A DNA stretch of 26,503 bases. Source: JACTUC01 sp964477685. Its GTDB lineage: Archaea > Thermoproteota > Methanomethylicia > Methanomethylicales > Methanomethylicaceae. Location: assembly GCA_964477685.1 (NCBI GenBank), contig CAYZHK010000013.1, forward strand, positions 1-26,503, written 5' to 3'. Positions 14,068 through 21,744 of the stretch are shown piece by piece (position 1 is the first letter of the stretch; every line of letters begins with the position of its first letter). The notes under the pieces were generated by a model. The model did no database searches, was not told where the DNA came from, and was given only the letters and a program-made list of their open reading frames with translations. Made by a program: the position numbers and the translations under genes.

Positions 14068-15564
14068 ATGGGGGTCCCGTACCTACTGGCCCAGGTGGTC
14101 CTGCTCCCACTCCTGACCGCGCCGCTCATGGCCCTGATAGGTCGGAGGATCGGGAAACGCACAGGCTGGGTCGTCGGTGCCATCCTCGCCTATGTCAACC
14201 TCCTCATCTTGGTGGCAACGGCCGGAGTCTGGAGCGGCGGCCCCCCGGTCCTGGAGGAGTACGCCTGGAGCACCACGCTCTTCACCCTCAGGATGGGCTT
14301 CCTTGGCGACGGCCTCAGCCTGCCGGTGGCACTGATAATGAACACGGTCTGCAACGCTCTGGTTATATTCTCCATCAACTACCTGGACCACCGGATCCAC
14401 GCCATCTACGGGAGGGAGAGCAAGCCGCTTAACGCCTTCTACTACTCCATCTTCCCGCTCTTCTCCACCGGGCTGGTGGGCATAGCCTTCTCCACCAACC
14501 TCGTCGAGGTCTACCTCTTCCTGGACCTGCTGCTGATCCCCCTCTACTTCATCATGGATGCCTTCGGCTATGTCCAGCGCCACAGGGTTGCCACCATGTG
14601 CTTCATCTGGGGCTTCGTGGCCGGCGCCATATTCCTGATGGGCTCCATCATGGTCTATTCCCAGACGGGAAGTTTCATGATCTCCGACCTTCCCCTCCTC
14701 CTAGGGACGCCTTTGGCCCTCGGGGCTGCCCTGCTGATGCTGCTGGGCATGCTCATCAAGCTGGCGGTCTTCGGCTTCCACGTCTGGCTCCCCTGGGTCT
14801 ACGCCGAGCACCCCACCTGCATAGCCGGCGTCCTGGCGGCCATCGTTGGCATAGAGGCGTACCTCATAGCCAGGATCTTCGTTCTCAACCTTCTGGACAT
14901 CTTCCAGCTCTTCAGCGTCCCGCTCATGGTCTGGGCCATCGTGACAATGGTCTATGGCGCCTACCTCACCATCGCCCAGGATGACGTCAAACGCCTCTTC
15001 GCCTGCTCGACCATAGGCCAGACCGCCTACACCCTACTGGGTCTGGCCAGCTGCACAGCATTCGGCGCGGCCGGCGGGATCTTCTACTCCCTAAGCCACT
15101 CCCTGGGAAAGGTGATGCTCTTCTCCATAGCCGGCATAATTGTCTACAGGACTGGCGTGAGGGACATGAGGCAACTGGGCGGGCTAGCCAAGAGGATGCC
15201 GGTGACCGCCACGCTCTGTGTCATGGGGGCCATGATCCTCTCAGCCTTTCCGCCCCTGAGCGGCTTCCCGGCGGAGTGGATAATGTTCACGGGCATCTTC
15301 CAGCCCGGCGTGGAGGGCTCTTTGCCAAGCCTGGTCCTGGCGGTGGCAGGGCTCTTCGCCACCTTCCTGACCCCAGTCTATACCTTCTGGCCAGTGATGC
15401 GGATCTTCTTCGGCCCGACCCAGCCCACCACGGAGAATGTGAAGGAGGCACCGCTCACCATGCTCGTCCCGCTAATCATCCTGGCGGCCATCTCGTTTCT
15501 CTTCGGCGTCTACCCGGGGCTGGTCACCCGCTTCCTCGTCCCAGTCTTCGGCGGCATCCCCTAG
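14068..15564 (+). CDS. NuoM/FpoM-like antiporter subunit
   Basis: This 498-residue membrane protein has about 14 helices and is the last pump subunit and last gene of the rightward operon. Helix 5 reads EVYLFLDLLLIPLYFIM, with Asp153 in place of the usual Glu. Helix 7 keeps K231 (MLIKLAVFGFHVWLPWVYAE), but the WLPDAH motif has become WLPWVY, in the manner of some archaeal NuoM proteins as I recall them. DDVKRLFACSTIGQTAYTLLG and FPPLSGFPAEW are family motifs. It starts one base after L stops. Its TAG shares the palindrome CTAG with the stop of the convergent CBS gene. No FpoO-like gene follows. Confidence 0.88.
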   Translation: MGVPYLLAQVVLLPLLTAPLMALIGRRIGKRTGWVVGAILAYVNLLILVATAGVWSGGPPVLEEYAWSTTLFTLRMGFLGDGLSLPVALIMNTVCNALVIFSINYLDHRIHAIYGRESKPLNAFYYSIFPLFSTGLVGIAFSTNLVEVYLFLDLLLIPLYFIMDAFGYVQRHRVATMCFIWGFVAGAIFLMGSIMVYSQTGSFMISDLPLLLGTPLALGAALLMLLGMLIKLAVFGFHVWLPWVYAEHPTCIAGVLAAIVGIEAYLIARIFVLNLLDIFQLFSVPLMVWAIVTMVYGAYLTIAQDDVKRLFACSTIGQTAYTLLGLASCTAFGAAGGIFYSLSHSLGKVMLFSIAGIIVYRTGVRDMRQLGGLAKRMPVTATLCVMGAMILSAFPPLSGFPAEWIMFTGIFQPGVEGSLPSLVLAVAGLFATFLTPVYTFWPVMRIFFGPTQPTTENVKEAPLTMLVPLIILAAISFLFGVYPGLVTRFLVPVFGGIP

Positions 15565-16060
15565 CCCCGGTCCTGCTCCAGCTCAGGGGAATGCTCCAGC
15601 TGGTGCTCTGTCACGTCCTCGATGTATTCTTCGAGCCATGACTTCAGCTTCTCGTCGCTCCTGAACTGCCTGTCCAGAAGATCGCCGCAGACCCTCAGTT
15701 CCACCAGGATGCCGAAGGGCTTTCCGTCACTGTCCAGCACGACTATCCTGCGGATTTCCTTCTCGCGCATCAGTTCCAGCGCCTTGTCGAGGGATTCGTC
15801 CTTCTGGACCGTTACGAGGGGCGAAGACATGACCGAAGAGGCCTTGACCTCTGTGGCCCTCTTCCCCGCTGCCACGACCTTGTTGATGAGGTCCCGCTGG
15901 GTTATTATCCCGATAGCCTTCCCCCCTCCTGCACCAGCACGCTCCCCACGCCCTCGCCCTTCATGATCTTTGCAGCCTCCACCACAGAGGCGTTCATGCC
16001 CACAAAATACATCTTTCGCCTGGCGTACCTCCAGACCGGATCTTTGAGAATCGCGGACAT
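15561..16060 (-). pseudogene. CBS-domain protein gene with a one-base frameshift
   Basis: The leftward gene starts with MSAILKDPVWRYARRKMYFV (ATG 16060) and encodes the first half of a CBS pair up to GSVLVQEGG. It then stops in its own frame at 15905. The second frame continues seamlessly as KAIGIITQRDLINKVVAAG, then a complete second CBS domain (VMSSPLVTVQKDESLDKALEL, IRRIVVLDSDGKPFGILVEL) and an acidic tail to the stop at 15561. Adding one G to the six-G run (15921-15926) restores a single protein of about 166 residues. CBS pairs bind adenosyl ligands and act as sensors. A sequencing error in the homopolymer, a real pseudogene or programmed slippage are all possible. The promoter is back to back with that of the synthase gene. 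Confidence 0.75.
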
Positions 16061-16179
16061 ACCTCTTGCCCATATAGAACTCCCTCCTAGGGTTAATAAC
16101 CAATGTGCCGGACGGTCGGGAATATGGTTATTAATCAGCACCTGTTTATCTCTGCAGATTTAGGATTGGAGAGACCTGG
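16061..16179. promoter_or_regulatory. Back-to-back promoters of the CBS and hexulose-phosphate synthase genes
   Basis: On the minus strand GGTTATTAACC (16091-16101) and on the plus strand GGTTATTAATC (16127-16137) form a near-perfect inverted pair of TATA-type elements pointing outward. Predicted starts lie near 16070 (leftward) and 16158 (rightward). The rightward leader carries GGAGAG at 16168-16173. The two genes could be switched together. Confidence 0.5.
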
Positions 16180-16818
16180 ATGGCACTGCTGCAGCTGGCC
16201 CTTGATTTTACTGACCTCGATGAAGCGCTCCGCGTCGCCGAATCTGCCCAGGACTATATCGACTGGATCGAAGCCGGGACGCCCCTGATAAAGTCCTGCG
16301 GCATCAGGGTGGTCCGCGTCCTGAAGGCCAAATTCCCCGGCAAGAAGGTTGTTGCCGACATGAAGATCATGGACACCGGTGCGCTGGAAGTGAAGCTGGC
16401 CGCCGACGCCGGGGCAGACGCCATAACCGTAATGGCCGCATCGGACCTGAGCACGATCCAGGAAGCCATAGCCGAGGGGAGACGGCTGGGCAGGGCAGTG
16501 GTTGTCGACACCATTGGCACGGACCCGGTGAAGATCGAGGAGATAGAGGCCATGTCGCCCGACTACATCTGCCCCCACGTAGGGATTGACCAGCAGCGGA
16601 GGGGCGTCAGGCTGGAGGACGTGGTCAGGAAGACCAAGACGAAAATCCCCCTGGCGGTGGGTGGCGGCATCAGCGCCAAGACCGCAGCCGCCTTCGTGAA
16701 GGCGGGCGCAAAGATCATCATAGTCGGCAACGCCATAACCCGCGCGAAGGACATCAGGGGCGAAGCCAGGGCCGTACGGGAAGCCATCGATAGGGCAGAG
16801 GCCGAGCTCCACTCCTAG
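16180..16818 (+). CDS. hps: 3-hexulose-6-phosphate synthase
   Basis: This 212-residue TIM-barrel enzyme belongs to the OMP decarboxylase suprafamily. The metal and catalytic signature DxKxxD is D60-M-K62-I-M-D65 in VVADMKIMDTG. Other HPS-like elements are WIEAGTPLIKSCGI near the N-terminus and CPHVGIDQQRRG (H133), the latter distinguishing HPS from OMP decarboxylase. VGGGISAKTA and IIIVGNAITRAKD form the phosphate site. The reaction condenses formaldehyde with ribulose 5-phosphate, or in archaea runs in reverse to make ribulose 5-phosphate when the oxidative pentose pathway is missing. No isomerase (PHI) domain is fused or adjacent. ATG 16180 has GGAGAG upstream. Confidence 0.88.
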   Translation: MALLQLALDFTDLDEALRVAESAQDYIDWIEAGTPLIKSCGIRVVRVLKAKFPGKKVVADMKIMDTGALEVKLAADAGADAITVMAASDLSTIQEAIAEGRRLGRAVVVDTIGTDPVKIEEIEAMSPDYICPHVGIDQQRRGVRLEDVVRKTKTKIPLAVGGGISAKTAAAFVKAGAKIIIVGNAITRAKDIRGEARAVREAIDRAEAELHS

Positions 16819-17035
16819 GCCGCCCTCAAAAACCTGACTCCGCCAATCGATCAATTTTTAGGAAAGGACATCCATCCCGACAATCACAGTCCATTCTCTA
16901 CCAAGGCGGCCCAATGGGACATTTCTGTTGCTGATCCCTTTGCCCTATCGGCATTGGCCTGCTTAGTACTGGTACGAACCAATAGAACGAGAGAGCAATT
17001 ATATCCCTCACGCCAACAATATTCTTTGACTAACC

Positions 17036-17575
17036 TTGTTGCACGCAGAGAACGGCAAGGAGAGCCCTAACCCGCTGGTGGTGCCCTGGACCCCCTACGT
17101 TCCGACACCATACCAGAAGAGGGCGAGGGCCATCACATTTGGGGCACTGCTCTCTTTCCTGCTGGGCCTCCTTGGCATTGTGGTGGGGGTTGTTATGGCT
17201 GTCCTCGACTTGGCCGGTAGCCATGCCTTTGGGTCGAGCCTGCCTCTGGAGCTCCAATCAATACTCGACCTGGCTGTGGAAATGGGCTTCGGGACCGCCC
17301 TGGTCATCTCTGTGGGCTCCATAATGCATCTTGTTGGGTGGTACTGGCTCTGGAACCGACTCAGGCTGGGTGGGTACCAGGCAATGATCAACGGCATCAA
17401 CGACATCGTCTTTCCCGCCGGAGGGGGCCTCTATTTCGCCCTTTACCTCCTCCCAGCCCTCGGCGTGAGCATCTACGAGATGCCCTGGCTGATTCAAACC
17501 CTCTCGGCCATCGCGATAGTCGGCATCCTGATGCTGGCAGCGGTGGCCATCGGCTGGAAGACGCTCAGGGACTGA
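17036..17575 (+). CDS. Unrecognised four-helix membrane protein
   Basis: This protein of about 179 residues has a hydrophilic, proline-rich N-terminus (about 30 residues) and four hydrophobic segments: about 33-60 (ITFGALLSFLLGLLGIVVGV), 83-105, 124-147 and 152-175. I do not recognise the family. The start is TTG at 17036 or 17039. A TATA box ATTATATCC at about 16998-17006 places the transcript start near 17030, so the message is nearly leaderless. It lies alone between the synthase gene and the convergent HEAT-like gene, with 27 bases between the two stops. No catalytic motif or cysteine cluster is visible. Confidence 0.65.
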   Translation: MLHAENGKESPNPLVVPWTPYVPTPYQKRARAITFGALLSFLLGLLGIVVGVVMAVLDLAGSHAFGSSLPLELQSILDLAVEMGFGTALVISVGSIMHLVGWYWLWNRLRLGGYQAMINGINDIVFPAGGGLYFALYLLPALGVSIYEMPWLIQTLSAIAIVGILMLAAVAIGWKTLRD

Positions 17576-17602
17576 GGCGACCCTTGCCCTCGCCGTGGCC
17601 AT

Positions 17603-18328
17603 TCAGCCATTGCGGACGAGAAATTCCTTGGCCGTCTCGGCCAGCGACACCCTGCTGCTCTTTAGCTGTTTCTTCACGAAGGCGGACACCCTCTTTTTCA
17701 TGTCTGGCCCCAGGAGGTGGTAGAATGAACCCAGTGCCTCCACCGCCTTCTCGGCCACCACCCGCCGGCACTCGTCAGTCATGTGGGGGCCGGTCGCTAT
17801 CTTCTCCACGCCCAAGAGCTTCTCTGCTATGCGGTCCGCCAGGCGTGGCTTTGCCCTGGCAACCTTCGCCGAGTTCCCGACCACATTGGCCACGGTGACC
17901 ATGTAACCATCTCCGATGAGGGCATAATACCTATCGAAGATGGCCTCGAACCTCGATTCCGAATCGACGGCGGAGAGGTTTGCAATTGTGGCAATGGCCC
18001 CCCAGCTAAGGATCCGGTGCCCGCTGTCCAGGGCGCCGGCAAAGGCTTCCCAATGGGAGTAGAGCCACTCGGGGTGCCGCCCACTCAGATTCATCAGCAC
18101 CCTGGCGCAGCCGTTCCTTACTGCTGCCTTAGGGGATGCCAAGCCCTCAACGATCTTCGGGACGAGCGCAGGGTTGCCCTCTGCCTCCTCCTCCAGCTCT
18201 TTCTTCGTGATGTCTCTTGTGGCAAGCCGTTGGATCAGATTGCTTGCCGTATGCCAAGGCCTCGATAAAACTCTGTCCGCCAGTCCTTTAAAAGGGGATT
18301 GCCGGTCCGCGGAAAAGTCGCCATTCAC
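17603..18328 (-). CDS. HEAT-like repeat protein
   Basis: This soluble helical protein of about 241 residues is built of paired helices resembling HEAT repeats, for example the runs containing SPKAAVRNGCARVLMNLSG, ILSWGAIATIANLSAVD and RRVVAEKAVEALGSFYHLLG. Such proteins usually act as scaffolds or bind partners; the partner is unknown. The start is uncertain: GTG 18328 follows the AbrB-like stop by 11 bases, in GGGGTGA, which would mean co-transcription. A TTTTAAAGG box at about 18284-18292 lies inside the predicted coding region, and the first 30 residues look unlike the rest, so the true start could be further in, though no ATG, GTG or TTG is present there. Confidence 0.7.
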   Translation of the reverse strand: MNGDFSADRQSPFKGLADRVLSRPWHTASNLIQRLATRDITKKELEEEAEGNPALVPKIVEGLASPKAAVRNGCARVLMNLSGRHPEWLYSHWEAFAGALDSGHRILSWGAIATIANLSAVDSESRFEAIFDRYYALIGDGYMVTVANVVGNSAKVARAKPRLADRIAEKLLGVEKIATGPHMTDECRRVVAEKAVEALGSFYHLLGPDMKKRVSAFVKKQLKSSRVSLAETAKEFLVRNG

Positions 18329-18339
18329 CCCATGGGGTC

Positions 18340-18543
18340 TCAGGTCTCACCCTGCGTAGCCGGCAGCGAGTCGATCCGCAACCCGTTGCCCACGATCCGA
18401 ATGATGACCTGCTCCCCCTCCTTGAGGGGGAATTTCTTGTCGTGGAAAAAGTCATGCCCCAGGGTTATGTAGAAGGAATCATAGGATTTGCTTCGGCTGA
18501 TGATGCGCCGTTTTCTGATAGCCGCAACAGTGACATCGGTCAT
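18340..18543 (-). CDS. Small AbrB/SpoVT-like DNA-binding protein
   Basis: This 67-residue protein has the layout of a swapped-hairpin AbrB domain: KRRIISRSKSYDSFYITLGH for the first strands, then FPLKEGEQVIIRIVGNGLRI, which matches the LKxGDxVxVxIxGxxLxI pattern of the family. Small archaeal AbrB proteins often act as local repressors or as antitoxins; no toxin-like partner is seen here. ATG 18543 is preferred over an upstream in-frame TTG/ATG region because a strong TATA box (18575-18588) would start transcription only about 10 bases before it. The HEAT-like gene follows after 11 bases. Confidence 0.65.
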   Translation of the reverse strand: MTDVTVAAIRKRRIISRSKSYDSFYITLGHDFFHDKKFPLKEGEQVIIRIVGNGLRIDSLPATQGET

Positions 18544-18572
18544 TATGGAACCACTGCCTGTCCAATAGAGAA

Positions 18573-18589
18573 GGCATATATTATATACC
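18573..18589 (-). promoter_or_regulatory. Near-palindromic TATA box of the AbrB-like gene
   Basis: The minus strand reads GGTATATAATATATGCC. The arms GGTATATA and TATATGCC are inverted repeats apart from one base. The box sits about 35 bases before the ATG. The symmetry could let the AbrB-like dimer bind its own promoter, but AT-rich boxes are often symmetric by chance. Confidence 0.4.
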
Positions 18590-18695
18590 TTTTTGCATTC
18601 CATTCCAAAGGATCAGAGGGTTCCTGCTCAATTCTGATAAATGTGGCATCATTGAGCAATGTGTTTTAATGGCCAATGCTGCAAACGGGCTCTGG

Positions 18696-18920
18696 CTACC
18701 TCCTGTAGAGCACGCTGACAACAAACAACCCGACCAGGCCGTAGACGATGCCGTTCACCAGTGCGAGGTTGGACAAGGGGGAAGCCCCGAGGAGAAGCCT
18801 TGCAGGCAAAAGATCGGGGTAGGTGAAAGTGCCGTAATAGGCTATGCCGAAGGCTATCAGGAAAACTGCCAGCCCGCGGGCCAGCTGCGGTCTGCTGCGG
18901 ATGGACCTATTGCCCGGCAA
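18696..18920 (-). CDS. Small two-helix membrane protein, unrecognised
   Basis: This protein of about 74 residues has two hydrophobic segments, LARGLAVFLIAFGIAYYGTF and LVNGIVYGLVGLFVVSVLY, joined by a short loop with PDLLPARLLLGASPLS, and a basic N-terminus (RSIRSRPQ). The start is taken as TTG 18920 with GGGGC a few bases upstream. TTG 18956 would add 12 residues but lies in a TATA-like AAAGGTTAATTG stretch. I do not recognise the family. It is transcribed away from the ureohydrolase gene. Confidence 0.5.
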   Translation of the reverse strand: MPGNRSIRSRPQLARGLAVFLIAFGIAYYGTFTYPDLLPARLLLGASPLSNLALVNGIVYGLVGLFVVSVLYRR

Positions 18921-19072
18921 TGCTATTGCCCCAATGGACAGTCTGCGCTGTGGCAATTAACCTTTGGGTAGAGTGCCGGGCGGCAGGTGCATACCTGGAA
19001 AGCAACCGTTAAATCCAGAGCCTGCCTACAAGTCTTCTGGACGAAACCCACCCAGGAGAGTGCGCGGCCAGA

Positions 19073-20116
19073 ATGGATTTTCACATCATCGGCGCCCCTT
19101 TGGACCCGGACGAGCGGGAAGCGTTCATTGCCAGGAAGATTGAGGCCTGCATGAAAGGCTATCCGGGCATCGCGTTCAAAGACCCGGTGGACGGCATGCT
19201 GAAGGAGCTTTCGGTGCTGAAGTGTGGGAGGAGCTCCATTGAGGTCGAGTCTTGGATACTGCCGACGCCCCCGAGGGAGATGCTCTTCATGCTGACGGTG
19301 GAAAATTTCGTTACCTTCATCGACAGCGATGGCTGCCTTGAGTATGCCAACAGGCTGAAGGAGACCGTCCGCTCCCACCTGCCAGCCACTCCACTCACCG
19401 TGGGCGTAGACCACTCCCTCTCCGGTGGCGCAATCAAGGCCGTAGCCGAAGAGCATGGCGGAGAGAACATCCGCCTCATAGTCTTCGACAGCCACTTCGA
19501 CTACATACCCCCCTCTGTTAGGTGCGCCCTCATACAGTATGACATGGAGACGAACCCGAGTACCAAATTCTCCCTGGACGACCCCTACGTCTTCAACAGA
19601 CCCGACAGCTACAACGCCGACTCTTTCCTTGGCTTCATGAAGAAGGTTGTCCCTCCGGAGAACACCTACGTTGTGGGCGTCTCGGACTACCCGCCCCCTG
19701 CCGCACTGGAGAGCCGAGACAGCCGGGTGAGGAGCTATGTGGATTTCTACAGATCCGTCCAGGAGGAGGGTGTTCACCTCTTCAGAAAGGAGGATGCGAA
19801 ATCCAAGAGCGAGGAGGTCAAGAGGATCCTCTCCACCACGGACAAGCCCTACACCTACATCTCCATCGATGTGGACATCTGCGCCAATGCCTCTCTGAGG
19901 GGAGCGAGGTTCCTGGACTACCACGGCCTTACCGGCTCCGACTTCTATGGACTCGTGGATGCGGTCGGAAGGTCCCTGAGGAAGTCAAGGCTGGCAGGTC
20001 TGGACCTCATGGAGTTTGATGTCTTTACAGCCGGGGGAGTGGTCTCCGGGAGAGAGGACAGGACCTACAAGATAATGGGGGAAGCCCTGAAAAGGCTCTT
20101 GGCCCTCCAAAAATAG
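19073..20116 (+). CDS. Divergent arginase/agmatinase-fold enzyme (ureohydrolase superfamily)
   Basis: This 347-residue soluble protein has the three metal-binding motifs of the arginase fold: GVDHS at 111-115 (usually GGDHS), FDSHFD at 139-143 (usually DAHxD) and SIDVDI around D266 and D268 (usually SxDxDxxDP). All six ligand positions of a binuclear manganese site are filled. Departures from arginases and agmatinases are clear: the third motif continues CANASLRG instead of DPxxAPG, and the central region (about residues 145-200) is expanded. Substrate is therefore uncertain; a guanidino compound or another amide would fit the fold. The gene stands alone, with a TTAAATC-type box about 65 bases upstream. 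AGGAGAG at 19054-19060 is rather far from the ATG. Confidence 0.75.
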   Translation: MDFHIIGAPLDPDEREAFIARKIEACMKGYPGIAFKDPVDGMLKELSVLKCGRSSIEVESWILPTPPREMLFMLTVENFVTFIDSDGCLEYANRLKETVRSHLPATPLTVGVDHSLSGGAIKAVAEEHGGENIRLIVFDSHFDYIPPSVRCALIQYDMETNPSTKFSLDDPYVFNRPDSYNADSFLGFMKKVVPPENTYVVGVSDYPPPAALESRDSRVRSYVDFYRSVQEEGVHLFRKEDAKSKSEEVKRILSTTDKPYTYISIDVDICANASLRGARFLDYHGLTGSDFYGLVDAVGRSLRKSRLAGLDLMEFDVFTAGGVVSGREDRTYKIMGEALKRLLALQK

Positions 20117-20221
20117 CCTCGCAGAGGGGCAATTGAGCCAATGGAAAACTGCAGGAATTGCCTGAAACGAATAAATAGCACGGACGTCATTTTATGACCC
20201 TGCAGCTAAGGCTGGTGGAAA

Positions 20222-21721
20222 GTGGTGTTTTTTAGAGCTAGGATCCTGCCCCTATCGCTTGTATTGATGGCACTGTTGACGCTTGTGATGGTGCCGTCAG
20301 CATCGGCAGAGGCCTCCCCCTCCCCCTCGGACAGCGTGAGCTATTATCCGCCGCTGCCGCAGAAGGAGGGGGAGCAGAGGCTATTGGTCATCCTTGTTGA
20401 GTTCCAAGACCTGAACCACACACTCCTCATATCCGCCATCAGAAACAATTTCCTATTCATGCAGTCCTACTACTACCCCCTCTCATTCAATGAAATCTAC
20501 CTGAACACAACGGTCGACAGCAATTGGTATCGGACGAACGAGACCATCGGAAGCTTCACCTATGGCGGCTCCGGGGACATCTACTCCTTCTATAGCAATT
20601 TTGTGCAGGAGGCTGTGGCCCTCGCAGACCCCAACGTTAACTATTCGGACTATGACCAGGTCATTATCCTGCATGCGGGGTCAAGCAGCTACTTCGGCGG
20701 CAACTCACTCACCCTGACGGGGCTGAACATCACCACTATGGACAACTGCACTCTGGACACTGTGGCGATAGTGGGCGAGTTTGACCACTGGATCATCATT
20801 GCCCATGAATATGGTCACATCCTCGGGCTTCCCGATCTATACAACTATGCCATCTACTCTGCCGGTGGCAACTATTCCATCTACGCTGGGGCATGGGACC
20901 TCATGTCCAACGACTATTCCTACGGCACGCCTGGCCTGACATCCTGGAACCTGCTTAGGCTGGGCTGGCTGCCCGCGACCAGGGTAGCAACCGTTGGACC
21001 CGGCGGAAACCTGACGGTCAACCTCAACTCTGTGGACGCCATCTCCTCAAACCGCTACAACGCCCTGAAGGTGCCACTTACCAATACCACATACTATCTG
21101 GTGGAGGTGAGGCTCCCCACCAGCAGCAACCTCGACCTGTTGGACTATGGCGTCCTGGTTATGCTCGTGAACGAGAGCATCCCGCCCGGCAGCGGGCCCT
21201 TGAGGATAATGGACTCCAACAACCTCACCTCCACCCTAAACGATGCCACCTTCGACCTTAGGAAGGGCAAGGTGTCCGTCTTTCTGGACCAGGAGCACAA
21301 CATCGCAATTGTGGTTAACGCCCTCTTCATATCATCAACGGGCCTCGGCTTCACAGTCTCGGCCACTGACTATGCCACGGGGCAGCAGGCCCTGGCCATC
21401 GCCTCCTTTTTGATGGATGTCAAGGAGAAGGTTACGACCATCCCCTACATCTATGACTTCTTCGGAGAGCGAAGCGCCAGTCAGGTGGCCTTCGATCTCT
21501 TTGCTTCTGGGGACTATGGCGGGGCACAGCGGCAGGCCCAGCAGGCCCTCAACATCTATTGGTTTGACGTAATCTTGAGGCTAACGGCCATCATTATCCT
21601 GGTGACCGTTGCCATCCTGCTGGTGGTCTACCGGAAGAGGCTGAGCAAGTATTACCACTCCTTCAAGAAGCGCATCGATCCGCTGGCATATCCGGAGCGC
21701 TCCCCGGACGGAAGGGTCTGA
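20222..21721 (+). CDS. Membrane-anchored M6-like zinc metalloprotease
   Basis: This 499-residue exported protein has a signal peptide at about 1-30 (LPLSLVLMALLTLVMVPSASA). The catalytic domain carries HEYGH at 195-199 in IAHEYGHILGLPDLYN, the HExxH zinc motif followed by the Gly-x-x-Asp of the M6 (immune inhibitor A-like) family. A membrane helix near 450-470 (RLTAIIILVTVAILLVVYRK) and a basic cytoplasmic tail follow. Many N-x-S/T sequons (for example NHT, NTT, NET, NYS, NIT) fit archaeal surface N-glycosylation. It should act outside the cell, tethered to the membrane. The start is GTG 20222 or the adjacent GTG 20225, with GGTGG upstream and an AATAAATA box at about 20170. Confidence 0.82.
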   Translation: MVFFRARILPLSLVLMALLTLVMVPSASAEASPSPSDSVSYYPPLPQKEGEQRLLVILVEFQDLNHTLLISAIRNNFLFMQSYYYPLSFNEIYLNTTVDSNWYRTNETIGSFTYGGSGDIYSFYSNFVQEAVALADPNVNYSDYDQVIILHAGSSSYFGGNSLTLTGLNITTMDNCTLDTVAIVGEFDHWIIIAHEYGHILGLPDLYNYAIYSAGGNYSIYAGAWDLMSNDYSYGTPGLTSWNLLRLGWLPATRVATVGPGGNLTVNLNSVDAISSNRYNALKVPLTNTTYYLVEVRLPTSSNLDLLDYGVLVMLVNESIPPGSGPLRIMDSNNLTSTLNDATFDLRKGKVSVFLDQEHNIAIVVNALFISSTGLGFTVSATDYATGQQALAIASFLMDVKEKVTTIPYIYDFFGERSASQVAFDLFASGDYGGAQRQAQQALNIYWFDVILRLTAIIILVTVAILLVVYRKRLSKYYHSFKKRIDPLAYPERSPDGRV

Positions 21722-21744
21722 GGGGGCTGCCTGGCTCCCGGGCT

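Noticed and set aside
16818..16911. Possible tRNA on the minus strand: GGCCGCC and GGCGGCC could pair as a 7-bp stem, with TGGTAGAG and GACTGT inside
   Set aside because: There is no T-arm with TTCRA, no sensible anticodon arm and no correct D-stem spacing, and one arm overlaps the stop codon of the synthase gene. The resemblance is chance.
18923..19924. Open frame of 333 codons on the minus strand opposite the arginase-fold gene
   Set aside because: The plus strand carries all conserved metal motifs. The minus frame is a composition effect with no recognisable domain.
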